From CAZKBP01 sp964551015 (GTDB taxonomy: Bacteria; Bacteroidota; Bacteroidia; Cytophagales; Microscillaceae), in assembly GCA_964551015.1 (NCBI GenBank), contig CAZKBP010000007.1, forward strand, positions 186,001-250,000: a stretch of DNA of 64,000 bases, written 5' to 3'. How positions within the stretch are numbered: the stretch's first letter is position 1; each line of letters begins with the position of its first letter. Below the pieces are notes generated by a model. The model was given only the letters and a program-made list of their open reading frames with translations. It had not been told where the DNA came from and did no database searches. Below, piece after piece: positions 18,246 through 25,471 of this stretch. The translations under genes were made by a program, and so were the position numbers.

Positions 18246-19028
18246 TCAGGAAAAATGATAGCCTGCCCAAGGGCCATTCAATTCCAAACTAAGCCCTTTG
18301 GCTTGGTAGGTATGATTTAATTGATGGTGAGTGGCCTTAAAGTCAGGAGTTTTAGCTTTATCTACCAAGAATACGGCCTGAAGTAAGATCGTTTCTGGTC
18401 GTGTCTGTAATGCTTTGGGAGGCAAGGCATTGATTTGCGCTTGCTTGCTCAGTTTTTCCAAAGTTTGGTAGCATTCTTTGATCCAGGTTTGCCATTGCGT
18501 TTGAAGTAGTTTTGTTTGTTTTTGTGCTTTTTGTTTTTTGAGTAAATAGGCTTTACCCGCAGAAGCCGTTTTTATTTCCTGATCCAAATCCTTGACCGCA
18601 TTGGAGGCTTGTTCCAAAAAAGTACGCGATTGCGCAGGATCAGCGTAGATTTTCAAAATCCATTCTTCGCATTGATCGAGAATTTGCAATTTTTCTTGGA
18701 AAGAATCACTTTGTTCCTGCATTAAAATATGCACATTTTCTTCTTTTTCAAAAACAGCAGGAAATTTCACCGGAAGTACCGTTCCTTGCGTGAATAGTTT
18801 TTGCACGATTTGGTCGTGTTTTCTCACTTTGGCACTCAGCCATTCCATATCTTCTAGCCCCTTTTTGATGGCTTCTTGCCCAAACTCTTCTTCGGAAACT
18901 TTTGATACGATCGCATAAATAGAAGAACACGCTAAGATGCTCAAACTAGATTCTAGCGCATATAACTTGCTCAAATCAGGCGCAAAGTGGGTAAAGGCGT
19001 AGAGATACACGAGGTTTTCTTTCATCAT
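18246..19028 (-). CDS. gvpL: GvpL/GvpF family gas vesicle protein, second paralog
   Basis: A 260-residue GvpF/L protein, with the opening LVYLYAFTHF, the central segment KHDQIVQKLFTQGTVLPVKF typical of the family, and the conserved end LELNGPWAGYHFS. A basic Lys/Gln-rich helix (KAYLLKKQKAQKQTKLLQ) lies near residues 160-180. It starts 4 bases after gvpG and 57 bases before the next gene. Assigning it to GvpL rather than GvpF is by position after gvpG, as in several other clusters, and is tentative. Confidence 0.85.
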   Translation of the reverse strand: MMKENLVYLYAFTHFAPDLSKLYALESSLSILACSSIYAIVSKVSEEEFGQEAIKKGLEDMEWLSAKVRKHDQIVQKLFTQGTVLPVKFPAVFEKEENVHILMQEQSDSFQEKLQILDQCEEWILKIYADPAQSRTFLEQASNAVKDLDQEIKTASAGKAYLLKKQKAQKQTKLLQTQWQTWIKECYQTLEKLSKQAQINALPPKALQTRPETILLQAVFLVDKAKTPDFKATHHQLNHTYQAKGLSLELNGPWAGYHFS

Positions 19029-19032
19029 TCAT

Positions 19033-19242
19033 TCATTTTTTTTCTTGGGCACGTGCTTGGTCTAGTCTTTCTAGCAACGCTTCTTCTTGACGATCATATT
19101 CTTCTTCGCTGATTTCGTCCATCTCGAAGCGTAGTTGAAGCTTCATCAGTTCTTCCTGAATTTTGTCAGAATTGTATAATTCGTCGTGAGCACGATCGTG
19201 AATCACTTGGGCGAGACGGGTCAGCGTTTTGATAAAAAACAT
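19033..19242 (-). CDS. gvpG: Gas vesicle protein GvpG
   Basis: A 69-residue mostly helical, highly charged protein. The sequence IQEELMKLQLRFEMDEISEE with the following EYDRQEEALLERL matches GvpG, an accessory protein that works with GvpF and GvpL. The gene lies between two GvpF/L genes (29 bases after gvpF, 4 bases before gvpL), as expected for the F-G-L order. Confidence 0.92.
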   Translation of the reverse strand: MFFIKTLTRLAQVIHDRAHDELYNSDKIQEELMKLQLRFEMDEISEEEYDRQEEALLERLDQARAQEKK

Positions 19243-19271
19243 AAGGCAGGAAAATTTAAGGTAAAATGAAG

Positions 19272-20027
19272 CTATTCCCCTTCATCAGATTTTAACTCCG
19301 GGGCAATAAAATTGAAGGGTGCGAAAGGACCAACGTATTTGAAATTGGCCTCTTCTTCGTACTGATTACCAACGGCCTCGATCAATTGATCCAGTTGGGC
19401 TTCTTGCTCCCGCGGAATCAAGATAGAAATATTCAAGAACATAGACTCGGTCAGGGTCGGATTTACTTGAATATCCTCTAGTTCGGATTGGAGTTGCTCT
19501 ACGATGGCTTGGGTCAAGGCTTCTTTGCGTGCTTGTAGTGTAGTTTCTACCAACTGGCCGATCTCGATGAGGGCGTTCTGGGTTTGTTCGGCTGGGTTCT
19601 GTTCCAAGCGATCTTTGAGAGCTTTGATCTGGGGCGTTTCGGCGATAGATCGAAAAACTTGGGGCATGTCTTTCCAAATTCCTTTTAAGCCAAACTCTAC
19701 TTTGCCCTGTATTTTTTGTAGGCTTTGCTGGAAGGCAGCTTGATGTTCGGTCAGGAGCTTTTGCAGGCTTGCTTCTGAACTGAGGGAGCCAAATTTGAAG
19801 GGCAGTAAGGTGTATTTTTTCAGAATCACTTCGGAGACACTTTGGTGTGCCTTTAAGTTTTTGCGACTGCTGGTTACTTGCTCCTTTCCTTGGAGGTCGT
19901 AGGCACTCACTACGGCAGCTAGGTTTTGAACGGGGATGGTGTATACTTCTTGGTCATCTAAGCCAATGGCACCAAAGTTTTCGGTTTGCTGACTGGGAAT
20001 GATTCCGTAGAGATAGAGATTATTCAT
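19272..20027 (-). CDS. gvpF: GvpF/GvpL family gas vesicle protein, first paralog
   Basis: A 251-residue GvpF/L protein with the family opening LYLYGIIPS, the segment SEVILKKYTLLPFKFGSLS near residue 70 and the end YVGPFAPFNFIAPEL. It is first of the three paralogs in the transcript, followed by gvpG, and so is named GvpF by position. Its middle (about 120-190) is a long helix pair. It begins 45 bases after the PP2C phosphatase gene. Confidence 0.88.
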   Translation of the reverse strand: MNNLYLYGIIPSQQTENFGAIGLDDQEVYTIPVQNLAAVVSAYDLQGKEQVTSSRKNLKAHQSVSEVILKKYTLLPFKFGSLSSEASLQKLLTEHQAAFQQSLQKIQGKVEFGLKGIWKDMPQVFRSIAETPQIKALKDRLEQNPAEQTQNALIEIGQLVETTLQARKEALTQAIVEQLQSELEDIQVNPTLTESMFLNISILIPREQEAQLDQLIEAVGNQYEEEANFKYVGPFAPFNFIAPELKSDEGE

Positions 20028-20072
20028 AAATAATAGATTACAGATTACAAATTCATTTCTGTGGAAAAAGTG

Positions 20073-21371
20073 CTATATCTTGATTCCCATGATGAGGATG
20101 TCATCGAGCTGGGGGTGGCCTTTCATCCAAAAATTGATGATCCGATCTAGGACTCTTTTTTGTCGTTTCATGGGTTTATCGTACAATTCGCAGAGAATCT
20201 GTCGCATACGCTTGGCCATAAATTTTCGGCCAGAGGGTCCGCCAAATTGGTCTTGGTAGCCATCTGAGTAGATATAAAACGTGGTTTCTTGCTCGATTGA
20301 GAAGACTTTTTTCTGGAAGATTCGTTCACCTTCACGCTGGTAGCCTCCGATGGCCATTTTATCTGCTTTCACGTATTTAGTTTCCCCGTTTTGAATGACC
20401 AAAATAGGGTTATGTGCTCCGGCGAATTCCATGATTCCTTGCTCTTTGTCGATCACACAAAGGGCAACGTCCATGCCGTCTCGGTTTTCACTTTCGCCCT
20501 GTTTTAGGATCGTGCGTACGCCTCGGTGTAATTCGTTGAGGATTTGGTCGGCGTGGAGGATTTCGCGCATATCCACGATTTGGTGCAAGAGATCATTACC
20601 AATCATGGACATAAACGCTCCTGGGACCCCGTGCCCCGTACAATCAATGGCGGCGATAATAATTTTATTATTTTTTTGTGTAAACCAGTAGAAGTCTCCT
20701 GATACAATATCTCTGGGCTTAAAGAGGACAAAGCAATCTTGGAACACGGCTTCAATGCTTTCTACCTGTGGCAACATTGCTTCTTGGATACGCTTGGCGT
20801 AGTTGATACTAGCGGTAATATTCGAGTAAGCATCATCTAATTCCTTAAAAGTTCCTTCTAGCAGCTTGTTTTGTACGGCAATTTCTTCCTTACTCTTGGC
20901 CAGCTCTTCGATGGTAGATTCTAGCACATCTTTTTGAGCGGCGATTTCTTCTTTGCTTTCTTCCAAATCTTTCACGGTGACGAGCAGTACATTTTTCTGC
21001 ATCTCGATTTCATCTCGTTTTTCTTCGAGATCCGTGACGGTATTCACCAATACATCTTTTTGCATCTCGATTTCTTCTTTGCTCTCTTGCAATTCCTCGA
21101 TGACTTTGGTGAGATAATTACTCGTTTGCGCGAACATATCTTTCTGGGAGGTCAGATATTCGTCTTGCTCCTTTCTTTTTTTCTCGAGATGAAGTACGCG
21201 ACGGTTCAGGACGTCTTTTTCTTCGGATAAGTTTTTTTTCTCCTGTTTTATTTGCTTGAACTGAACTTGATAAGCTTTAATAATTTGCTTGAGTCGTTCA
21301 TTTTCTTTCTGCAAATCCTTATTCGCGTCTTTTAGATTTTCTATTTCTTTATCATAATCCTGGTAGAGCAT
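20073..21371 (-). CDS. Coiled-coil SpoIIE-type PP2C phosphatase
   Basis: A 432-residue cytoplasmic protein. Residues 1-180 are a long coiled coil that ends in four tandem 21-residue repeats (each with a motif like EEIEMQKDVL, about 99-180). Residues 185-432 are a PP2C/SpoIIE phosphatase domain with the metal ligands in SGDFYWF (Asp 226), AIDCTGHGVPGAFMS (Asp 243) and the C-terminal LDDILIMG. Such domains dephosphorylate STAS or SiaC-type partners. It is the first gene of the minus-strand gvp operon, divergent from the bilin reductase, so it probably controls vesicle formation or reports on it. The repeats suggest a scaffold or sensor-driven dimer, an inference. Confidence 0.88.
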   Translation of the reverse strand: MLYQDYDKEIENLKDANKDLQKENERLKQIIKAYQVQFKQIKQEKKNLSEEKDVLNRRVLHLEKKRKEQDEYLTSQKDMFAQTSNYLTKVIEELQESKEEIEMQKDVLVNTVTDLEEKRDEIEMQKNVLLVTVKDLEESKEEIAAQKDVLESTIEELAKSKEEIAVQNKLLEGTFKELDDAYSNITASINYAKRIQEAMLPQVESIEAVFQDCFVLFKPRDIVSGDFYWFTQKNNKIIIAAIDCTGHGVPGAFMSMIGNDLLHQIVDMREILHADQILNELHRGVRTILKQGESENRDGMDVALCVIDKEQGIMEFAGAHNPILVIQNGETKYVKADKMAIGGYQREGERIFQKKVFSIEQETTFYIYSDGYQDQFGGPSGRKFMAKRMRQILCELYDKPMKRQKRVLDRIINFWMKGHPQLDDILIMGIKI

Positions 21372-21537
21372 TTTTCATCCTTGTTAAATAAAGATTTGCT
21401 TTTTCAAGAATTGTCAAAAAATATTCCATTTTCTTAGGAGTTAGCCTGTTTGATTTTAGTTTTGTGTGTGTTCAACACGCAGCCACGGGCAATCAGTCAA
21501 CATGTTAGAATCCTAGATAACTGGCAAAACTTCTTAT

Positions 21538-22272
21538 ATGAACTCTATCCAAATTCCTCAACATCTCACGGAGCTAAAGGAGGCTTATCAGCACAAAATC
21601 CATCAACTTGGAGCGGAAGTACTGCCTCTTGCTCCCGAACTTGCTCATATTCAGGCGCAAGTAGCCCAAGAAGAAGTTGAGATGAAGAGCAAGGCTTGGC
21701 GCACTGAGCGCCTCTCTTACATTCGTTTAACCCATCTGCAAAGCCCTAGTCGTATCCAAATGCTCAATCTCACGATCTATCCGCACCTCGATTACGAGAC
21801 ACCTATTTTTGCCAGTGATTGGGTCATACTTCAAGAGAAGCTCAGGGTCGCGGTTATAGATGCGATGCCTTTGTTTCCGGATGATGCTGCCTACTTCACA
21901 AATTGGGTGACTCCTTTTGCTGGTTTGTACCAGCAGGGTTTGGAGTTGGCTCCTCGCTATGATCGTAAGCTAGGTTGGAGTTTTCGTTTTTTGAGTTCCT
22001 ATGCTACTTTGGCTACGGGTTTAGAAGTCAAGTCTATGCCCGCTTTGTATGCTTTGGGTTTGCAATATTTGCAAACCTACCTTGAGCTGAGTCAAGCCGC
22101 CTCCAAGGTCAAGCCAGAGAAAGTATCACAAATCAAGGCTTGGCATCTAAACTATAACCAAGAGCATTTAGCTGTAGAAACAAAGCGGAACCCCTTGATG
22201 CATTATTTTGGAGAAGAAGTTGGGCGTCGTTATCACGAGGAGTTTTTATTCCCAACCCATCACCTTCATTGA
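21538..22272 (+). CDS. Ferredoxin-dependent bilin reductase (PcyA/PebS superfamily)
   Basis: A 244-residue protein I assign to the HY2/PcyA/PebS superfamily, enzymes that reduce biliverdin with electrons from ferredoxin. Signature segments in family order are the basic KAWRTERLSYIRL (about 52-64), RIQMLNLTIYPHLDYETPIF (72-91, corresponding to the family's N..iyP....D.PiFg), AVIDAMPLF (105-113, with Asp108 at the position of the catalytic Asp of PebS/PcyA), the helix ALGLQYLQTYLELSQAA (170-186) and the end NPLMHYFGEEVGRRYHEEFLF (218-238). Length fits (about 235-255). It is flanked by bilin genes, transcribed convergently with the phytochrome operon and divergently from the PP2C gene. Which bilin it makes cannot be read from the sequence. 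Confidence 0.85.
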   Translation: MNSIQIPQHLTELKEAYQHKIHQLGAEVLPLAPELAHIQAQVAQEEVEMKSKAWRTERLSYIRLTHLQSPSRIQMLNLTIYPHLDYETPIFASDWVILQEKLRVAVIDAMPLFPDDAAYFTNWVTPFAGLYQQGLELAPRYDRKLGWSFRFLSSYATLATGLEVKSMPALYALGLQYLQTYLELSQAASKVKPEKVSQIKAWHLNYNQEHLAVETKRNPLMHYFGEEVGRRYHEEFLFPTHHLH

Positions 22273-22274
22273 TT

Positions 22275-22718
22275 TTAATGTTCTTCCTGAGCATTCTGCC
22301 CTTGCTTTTCCCATTCTTGATAAGTAGGATAATCAATTCCTAGGAGCCAGGCTTTGCCTTCGCCCACTTGATTGAAGAAAGCGATATCGATATCATACTG
22401 CTGAATACGCGTCGTAATGATGCGGACAGCTACTTTATTGAATATATTTTTGGAGACAATGACGGCGATTTTTTTCACATCGCTTTTGGCCATCTCGATC
22501 ACGTGCGGGAACCATTGGTCAGAAGTCCAGGTTTGATCTTCTTTTTCTATTTTGCGACCTTGCCTATAATTCAAGAGCCAATGCCGGCAGTTTTCTTCCT
22601 GGAGTCTTTCCCCAAAATGGAGATGCCCTACACGATATTCGTCCGAGCTACTGGCTCCTGTCCATTCTAAGATGGCAATAGTATCTTTGATCTGAATGAT
22701 GGGATTACCTGTTTTCAT
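22275..22718 (-). CDS. STAS/SpoIIAA-like domain protein, first paralog
   Basis: A 147-residue cytoplasmic protein with a single STAS/SpoIIAA-like fold, judged by the alternating strands and helices, the conserved WLLNYRQGRKI segment (about 62-72), the KKIAVIVSKNIFNKV strand-loop (about 98-112) and the C-terminal AWLLGID. It is about 35 percent identical by eye to the next upstream gene, so they arose by duplication. Such proteins relay signals by partner switching. It is the last gene of the repeat-protein/phytochrome operon, only 3 bases from the convergent bilin reductase stop. Confidence 0.7.
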   Translation of the reverse strand: MKTGNPIIQIKDTIAILEWTGASSSDEYRVGHLHFGERLQEENCRHWLLNYRQGRKIEKEDQTWTSDQWFPHVIEMAKSDVKKIAVIVSKNIFNKVAVRIITTRIQQYDIDIAFFNQVGEGKAWLLGIDYPTYQEWEKQGQNAQEEH

Positions 22719-22744
22719 GTTTTTTTAATCTTGGGTGGATTAAG

Positions 22745-23179
22745 TTATTTTTGCTCGATTTCTGTGACTTCACTCGTTTCGGCGGGTGCTGCTAGCCATT
22801 CTTTGGCATCCTCGCTACTCTCGAAGAAGGCAATATCCATGTCGAATTGCTTACTGATTTTATCGGTAATAATTCTGACCGAGACTTTGTTGAAGATGTC
22901 TTTGGACATAATCACAGCAATTTTCTGCAAATCTTTTTCTATTACTTCCAGTGCTTCGGGGAACCATTCTTCCACAGTCCAGCCCTGATCTTTAACATCT
23001 ATGACTTTGCCTTGTTGGTAGTCGAACAGCCAAAGTTTGGAGGGGCTTTCTTTGAGTAATTCGGTAAATTGATTATGTCCCGCCCGATAATTATCAGTTT
23101 TGGCCAGACCTAACCATTTCATAATGGCGATCTCATCCTCTGTTTCTATGATTAAAAAGTCTGTCTCGTAGTAACGCAT
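22745..23179 (-). CDS. STAS/SpoIIAA-like domain protein, second paralog
   Basis: A 144-residue protein paralogous to its downstream neighbour. Shared landmarks are WLFDYQQGKVI, WTVEEWFPEAL, KIAVIMSKDIFNKVSVRIIT and the end DAKEWLAAP. It starts only 12 bases after the phytochrome stop, so the two are co-translated. Since the phytochrome has no output domain of its own, I infer that one of these STAS-like proteins is its partner, with the PP2C protein as a possible effector. No Ser/Thr phosphorylation motif could be pinned down. Confidence 0.7.
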   Translation of the reverse strand: MRYYETDFLIIETEDEIAIMKWLGLAKTDNYRAGHNQFTELLKESPSKLWLFDYQQGKVIDVKDQGWTVEEWFPEALEVIEKDLQKIAVIMSKDIFNKVSVRIITDKISKQFDMDIAFFESSEDAKEWLAAPAETSEVTEIEQK

Positions 23180-23191
23180 ACGATTCGGGGT

Positions 23192-24718
23192 TTAAGAGTA
23201 GTTACTGGACAAGAGTGCATCTCTAAGCTCAAGAGCGATTTGTACCTCGTAAGACTTCCAAGGCTCGGAGGTTTGTTCTACATTTTTTCGCCAAGCAGAG
23301 AATGATTTACGGGGTGAAACGCGCATGGTTTTTTCATCCAAGTTGATGGCCTGATCGGGATTTCCTGCCCAAGTAGCGGTGATGACGCGTTCAGGGCGAA
23401 ACCAAATGATGTAATCGTTTCGGGCATAAGAAATAGGGATGACCATCAACCCGCTAGCGGCATGTTTAATCGACTCAGCTCCTTCTAAGATACTGGAAAG
23501 TTTGCTGGTAACCAAAAGTCCTGAGGAATCTCTCTGATAAAGTACGTTGTGCGAAGAATCCTGAAAAATACCAATCAAAGCACTCACATCTGCTTGGTCG
23601 GGGGTATAGCCCATGAGGTCTAGCTTACCATTACGGTAGATAGCGGCTCCATCGGCGTTGACCATACCGAGCAGGTCGGTTTTGTTGGGCATTCCTTGTG
23701 GCTGTGAAAAACTTTCTAGCAATCGATTCTTATAGACACCCAAGCGTTCTAAATGGACTTGGTCATTGTCGAGCTGATCTAGCATGGCCACGAACATCTC
23801 GACGATTTGTTCACAAACCAGTCGGTTGATGTAGGACACGTGCTTGCCGGAGTAGTGATGGCAGGCAAACATGCCGTACATGCGCCCGTTTCGCATCACG
23901 GTAAAAGAAAGGGAAGAGTTGACCCCTAAGTTCTTCATGTACTCGATGTGCGTAGGTGCGACTGCTCTCAGAATCGCGTAGCTCATATCTAAGGGGCGAT
24001 TCGTGGCTGTATTAATTTCTGGGAACAGAGGCACTTGCTTCTCGTGCAAGTCTGGCAAATAGCGGCTCTTGGTATTCGTGTAAAGATCGCGCACTCGCTT
24101 AGGAATGTCTGAGGCCGGGAAGTGCAAATGCAGAAAAGAGTCTGCTCCCCTCACGGTCGCCTCTGTGACCACTTGTCCGTTGTACTCTTCATCAAATTTG
24201 TAGAACATGACCCGATCAAAATCTGTCAAATCACGGATTTCGTGCGTGGCAATTTCCATCAGTTGTTCTATGAAAATGGCATTTTGAAACTTTTCCACAG
24301 CTTGCATGGCGGCCATTTGGTAGACTTCGTTATTGTCTTGGTCATCACGGACGGGTTCTACCTCCAAGAAAAGAAAGTCTTGATGACGGTGTAAGACCAC
24401 ATCACAGGGACGCCCTCGGAAGCTTAGTCTCAGGGGATTAATCATACTAAAGTTTGTAGAGTTAATTCCCTTCTGAAAGGTATTTTTACTTTCTTCGGCT
24501 AAGAATTGGGTAATATTTTGATTGATCATTTCTCGGTGATCAATGCCTAAAATCCGGTCTGTATTTTGGCTTAATTGTGTGATAGTTAGGCTGCTTTCCT
24601 GCAAAACTATGAGTGCCCCGTGCGCTTGAATTTTACCAGGGGTCTCAAAATTAAAACGATCACACTCGGTCTCAATAGCTTCTCTGGGAGTAAAGGCTAT
24701 ATTTTCTTGACTCATCAT
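23192..24718 (-). CDS. bphP: Bacteriophytochrome photosensory module (PAS-GAF-PHY) without output domain
   Basis: A 508-residue photoreceptor with only the photosensory core. The PAS part has the biliverdin-binding Cys19 in ETECDRFNFETPGKIQAHG, the GAF domain has PASDIP (201-206, Asp204) and ACHH (285-288), and the PHY domain has the PRKSF tongue motif (469-473) and the PWKSYEV end. At the position of the GAF cysteine of Cph1 there is Thr256. So the chromophore is expected to attach in the biliverdin manner. The protein ends after PHY, lacking the usual histidine kinase. It sits between heme oxygenase (upstream) and two STAS-like genes (downstream) in one transcript. Confidence 0.93.
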   Translation of the reverse strand: MMSQENIAFTPREAIETECDRFNFETPGKIQAHGALIVLQESSLTITQLSQNTDRILGIDHREMINQNITQFLAEESKNTFQKGINSTNFSMINPLRLSFRGRPCDVVLHRHQDFLFLEVEPVRDDQDNNEVYQMAAMQAVEKFQNAIFIEQLMEIATHEIRDLTDFDRVMFYKFDEEYNGQVVTEATVRGADSFLHLHFPASDIPKRVRDLYTNTKSRYLPDLHEKQVPLFPEINTATNRPLDMSYAILRAVAPTHIEYMKNLGVNSSLSFTVMRNGRMYGMFACHHYSGKHVSYINRLVCEQIVEMFVAMLDQLDNDQVHLERLGVYKNRLLESFSQPQGMPNKTDLLGMVNADGAAIYRNGKLDLMGYTPDQADVSALIGIFQDSSHNVLYQRDSSGLLVTSKLSSILEGAESIKHAASGLMVIPISYARNDYIIWFRPERVITATWAGNPDQAINLDEKTMRVSPRKSFSAWRKNVEQTSEPWKSYEVQIALELRDALLSSNYS

Positions 24719-24798
24719 GTTCAGATTAAAAGTTCGAAAATCTTTAAAACAATGCGTATTGGCTATTTTGGTGTTTTAAGAATAGCGTTGTGTGTACG

Positions 24799-25410
24799 TT
24801 ACTGGCCGAGCCAGTGGTCTAGTTTATGGAAAGTATGCTTGGCACTGGTGATAATTTCGTGTTCTTGAGTTGGGAATTGATTCGCGTAGTCAAGGAGTAG
24901 GGTTTGAAAGTCTTTCCACATGAATCCTAATTGCTCTTTGCCATAGCTATTAAAGTAGGAAGCGCCTTGTTGGGCACTCAGCTGAAGATGTTTTTGTAGA
25001 TGTCTGAGTAAAATTTGCCCACCCAAGGTTGAGCCCTCCAGTACATACAACACGCCCAGACCTTGGGCAAAATTCTGCACTGCTGGCAAATCTTCACATT
25101 TTTCCAGATTTTCTATGGCTTCTGAGGACAAACCCAGATACCTTAGATCATGGACAAGGTGTTGGGTTTTGAATCGTGCTTGGATATCAAAATTATAGCT
25201 TTTCCATTCGGGTAAAACCTTCATTTGAGCTTCTAAGGGGTGATGGAATCCATAGAATTTCTGCAATAATTTTGAATAGAGCGGCAAGTCGATGGTTCCT
25301 TCCGCGATAGAAGATGTCAGCGGGTTGCGCTCTATCTGGTCGTGTTGAACACGGGTTTGTTCTTTAATTTTTTGGAGAATACTTGTATCTGTCTTTGTGC
25401 TTGCTTCCAT
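24799..25410 (-). CDS. bphO: Heme oxygenase, biliverdin-producing
   Basis: A 203-residue heme oxygenase opening the heme ring to biliverdin. The proximal His is His23 (TRVQHDQIE), the distal helix has GVLYVLEGSTLGGQIL (about 119-134) with the conserved GSTLGG, and the length matches bacterial BphO proteins (about 190-220). It provides biliverdin to the phytochrome and to the bilin reductase. It lies 80 bases upstream of bphP and 61 bases downstream of the long repeat protein in the same direction. Confidence 0.93.
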   Translation of the reverse strand: MEASTKTDTSILQKIKEQTRVQHDQIERNPLTSSIAEGTIDLPLYSKLLQKFYGFHHPLEAQMKVLPEWKSYNFDIQARFKTQHLVHDLRYLGLSSEAIENLEKCEDLPAVQNFAQGLGVLYVLEGSTLGGQILLRHLQKHLQLSAQQGASYFNSYGKEQLGFMWKDFQTLLLDYANQFPTQEHEIITSAKHTFHKLDHWLGQ

Positions 25411-25471
25411 GCCGTTTTTTTTAGGTAATAATTCGTTTTCTAATCAGGGCTTGGTGGTCAATTTATATTTG

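Noticed and set aside
21372..21537. Sigma-54 promoter between the PP2C gene and the bilin reductase
   Set aside because: No GG/GC pair at proper spacing was found on either strand.
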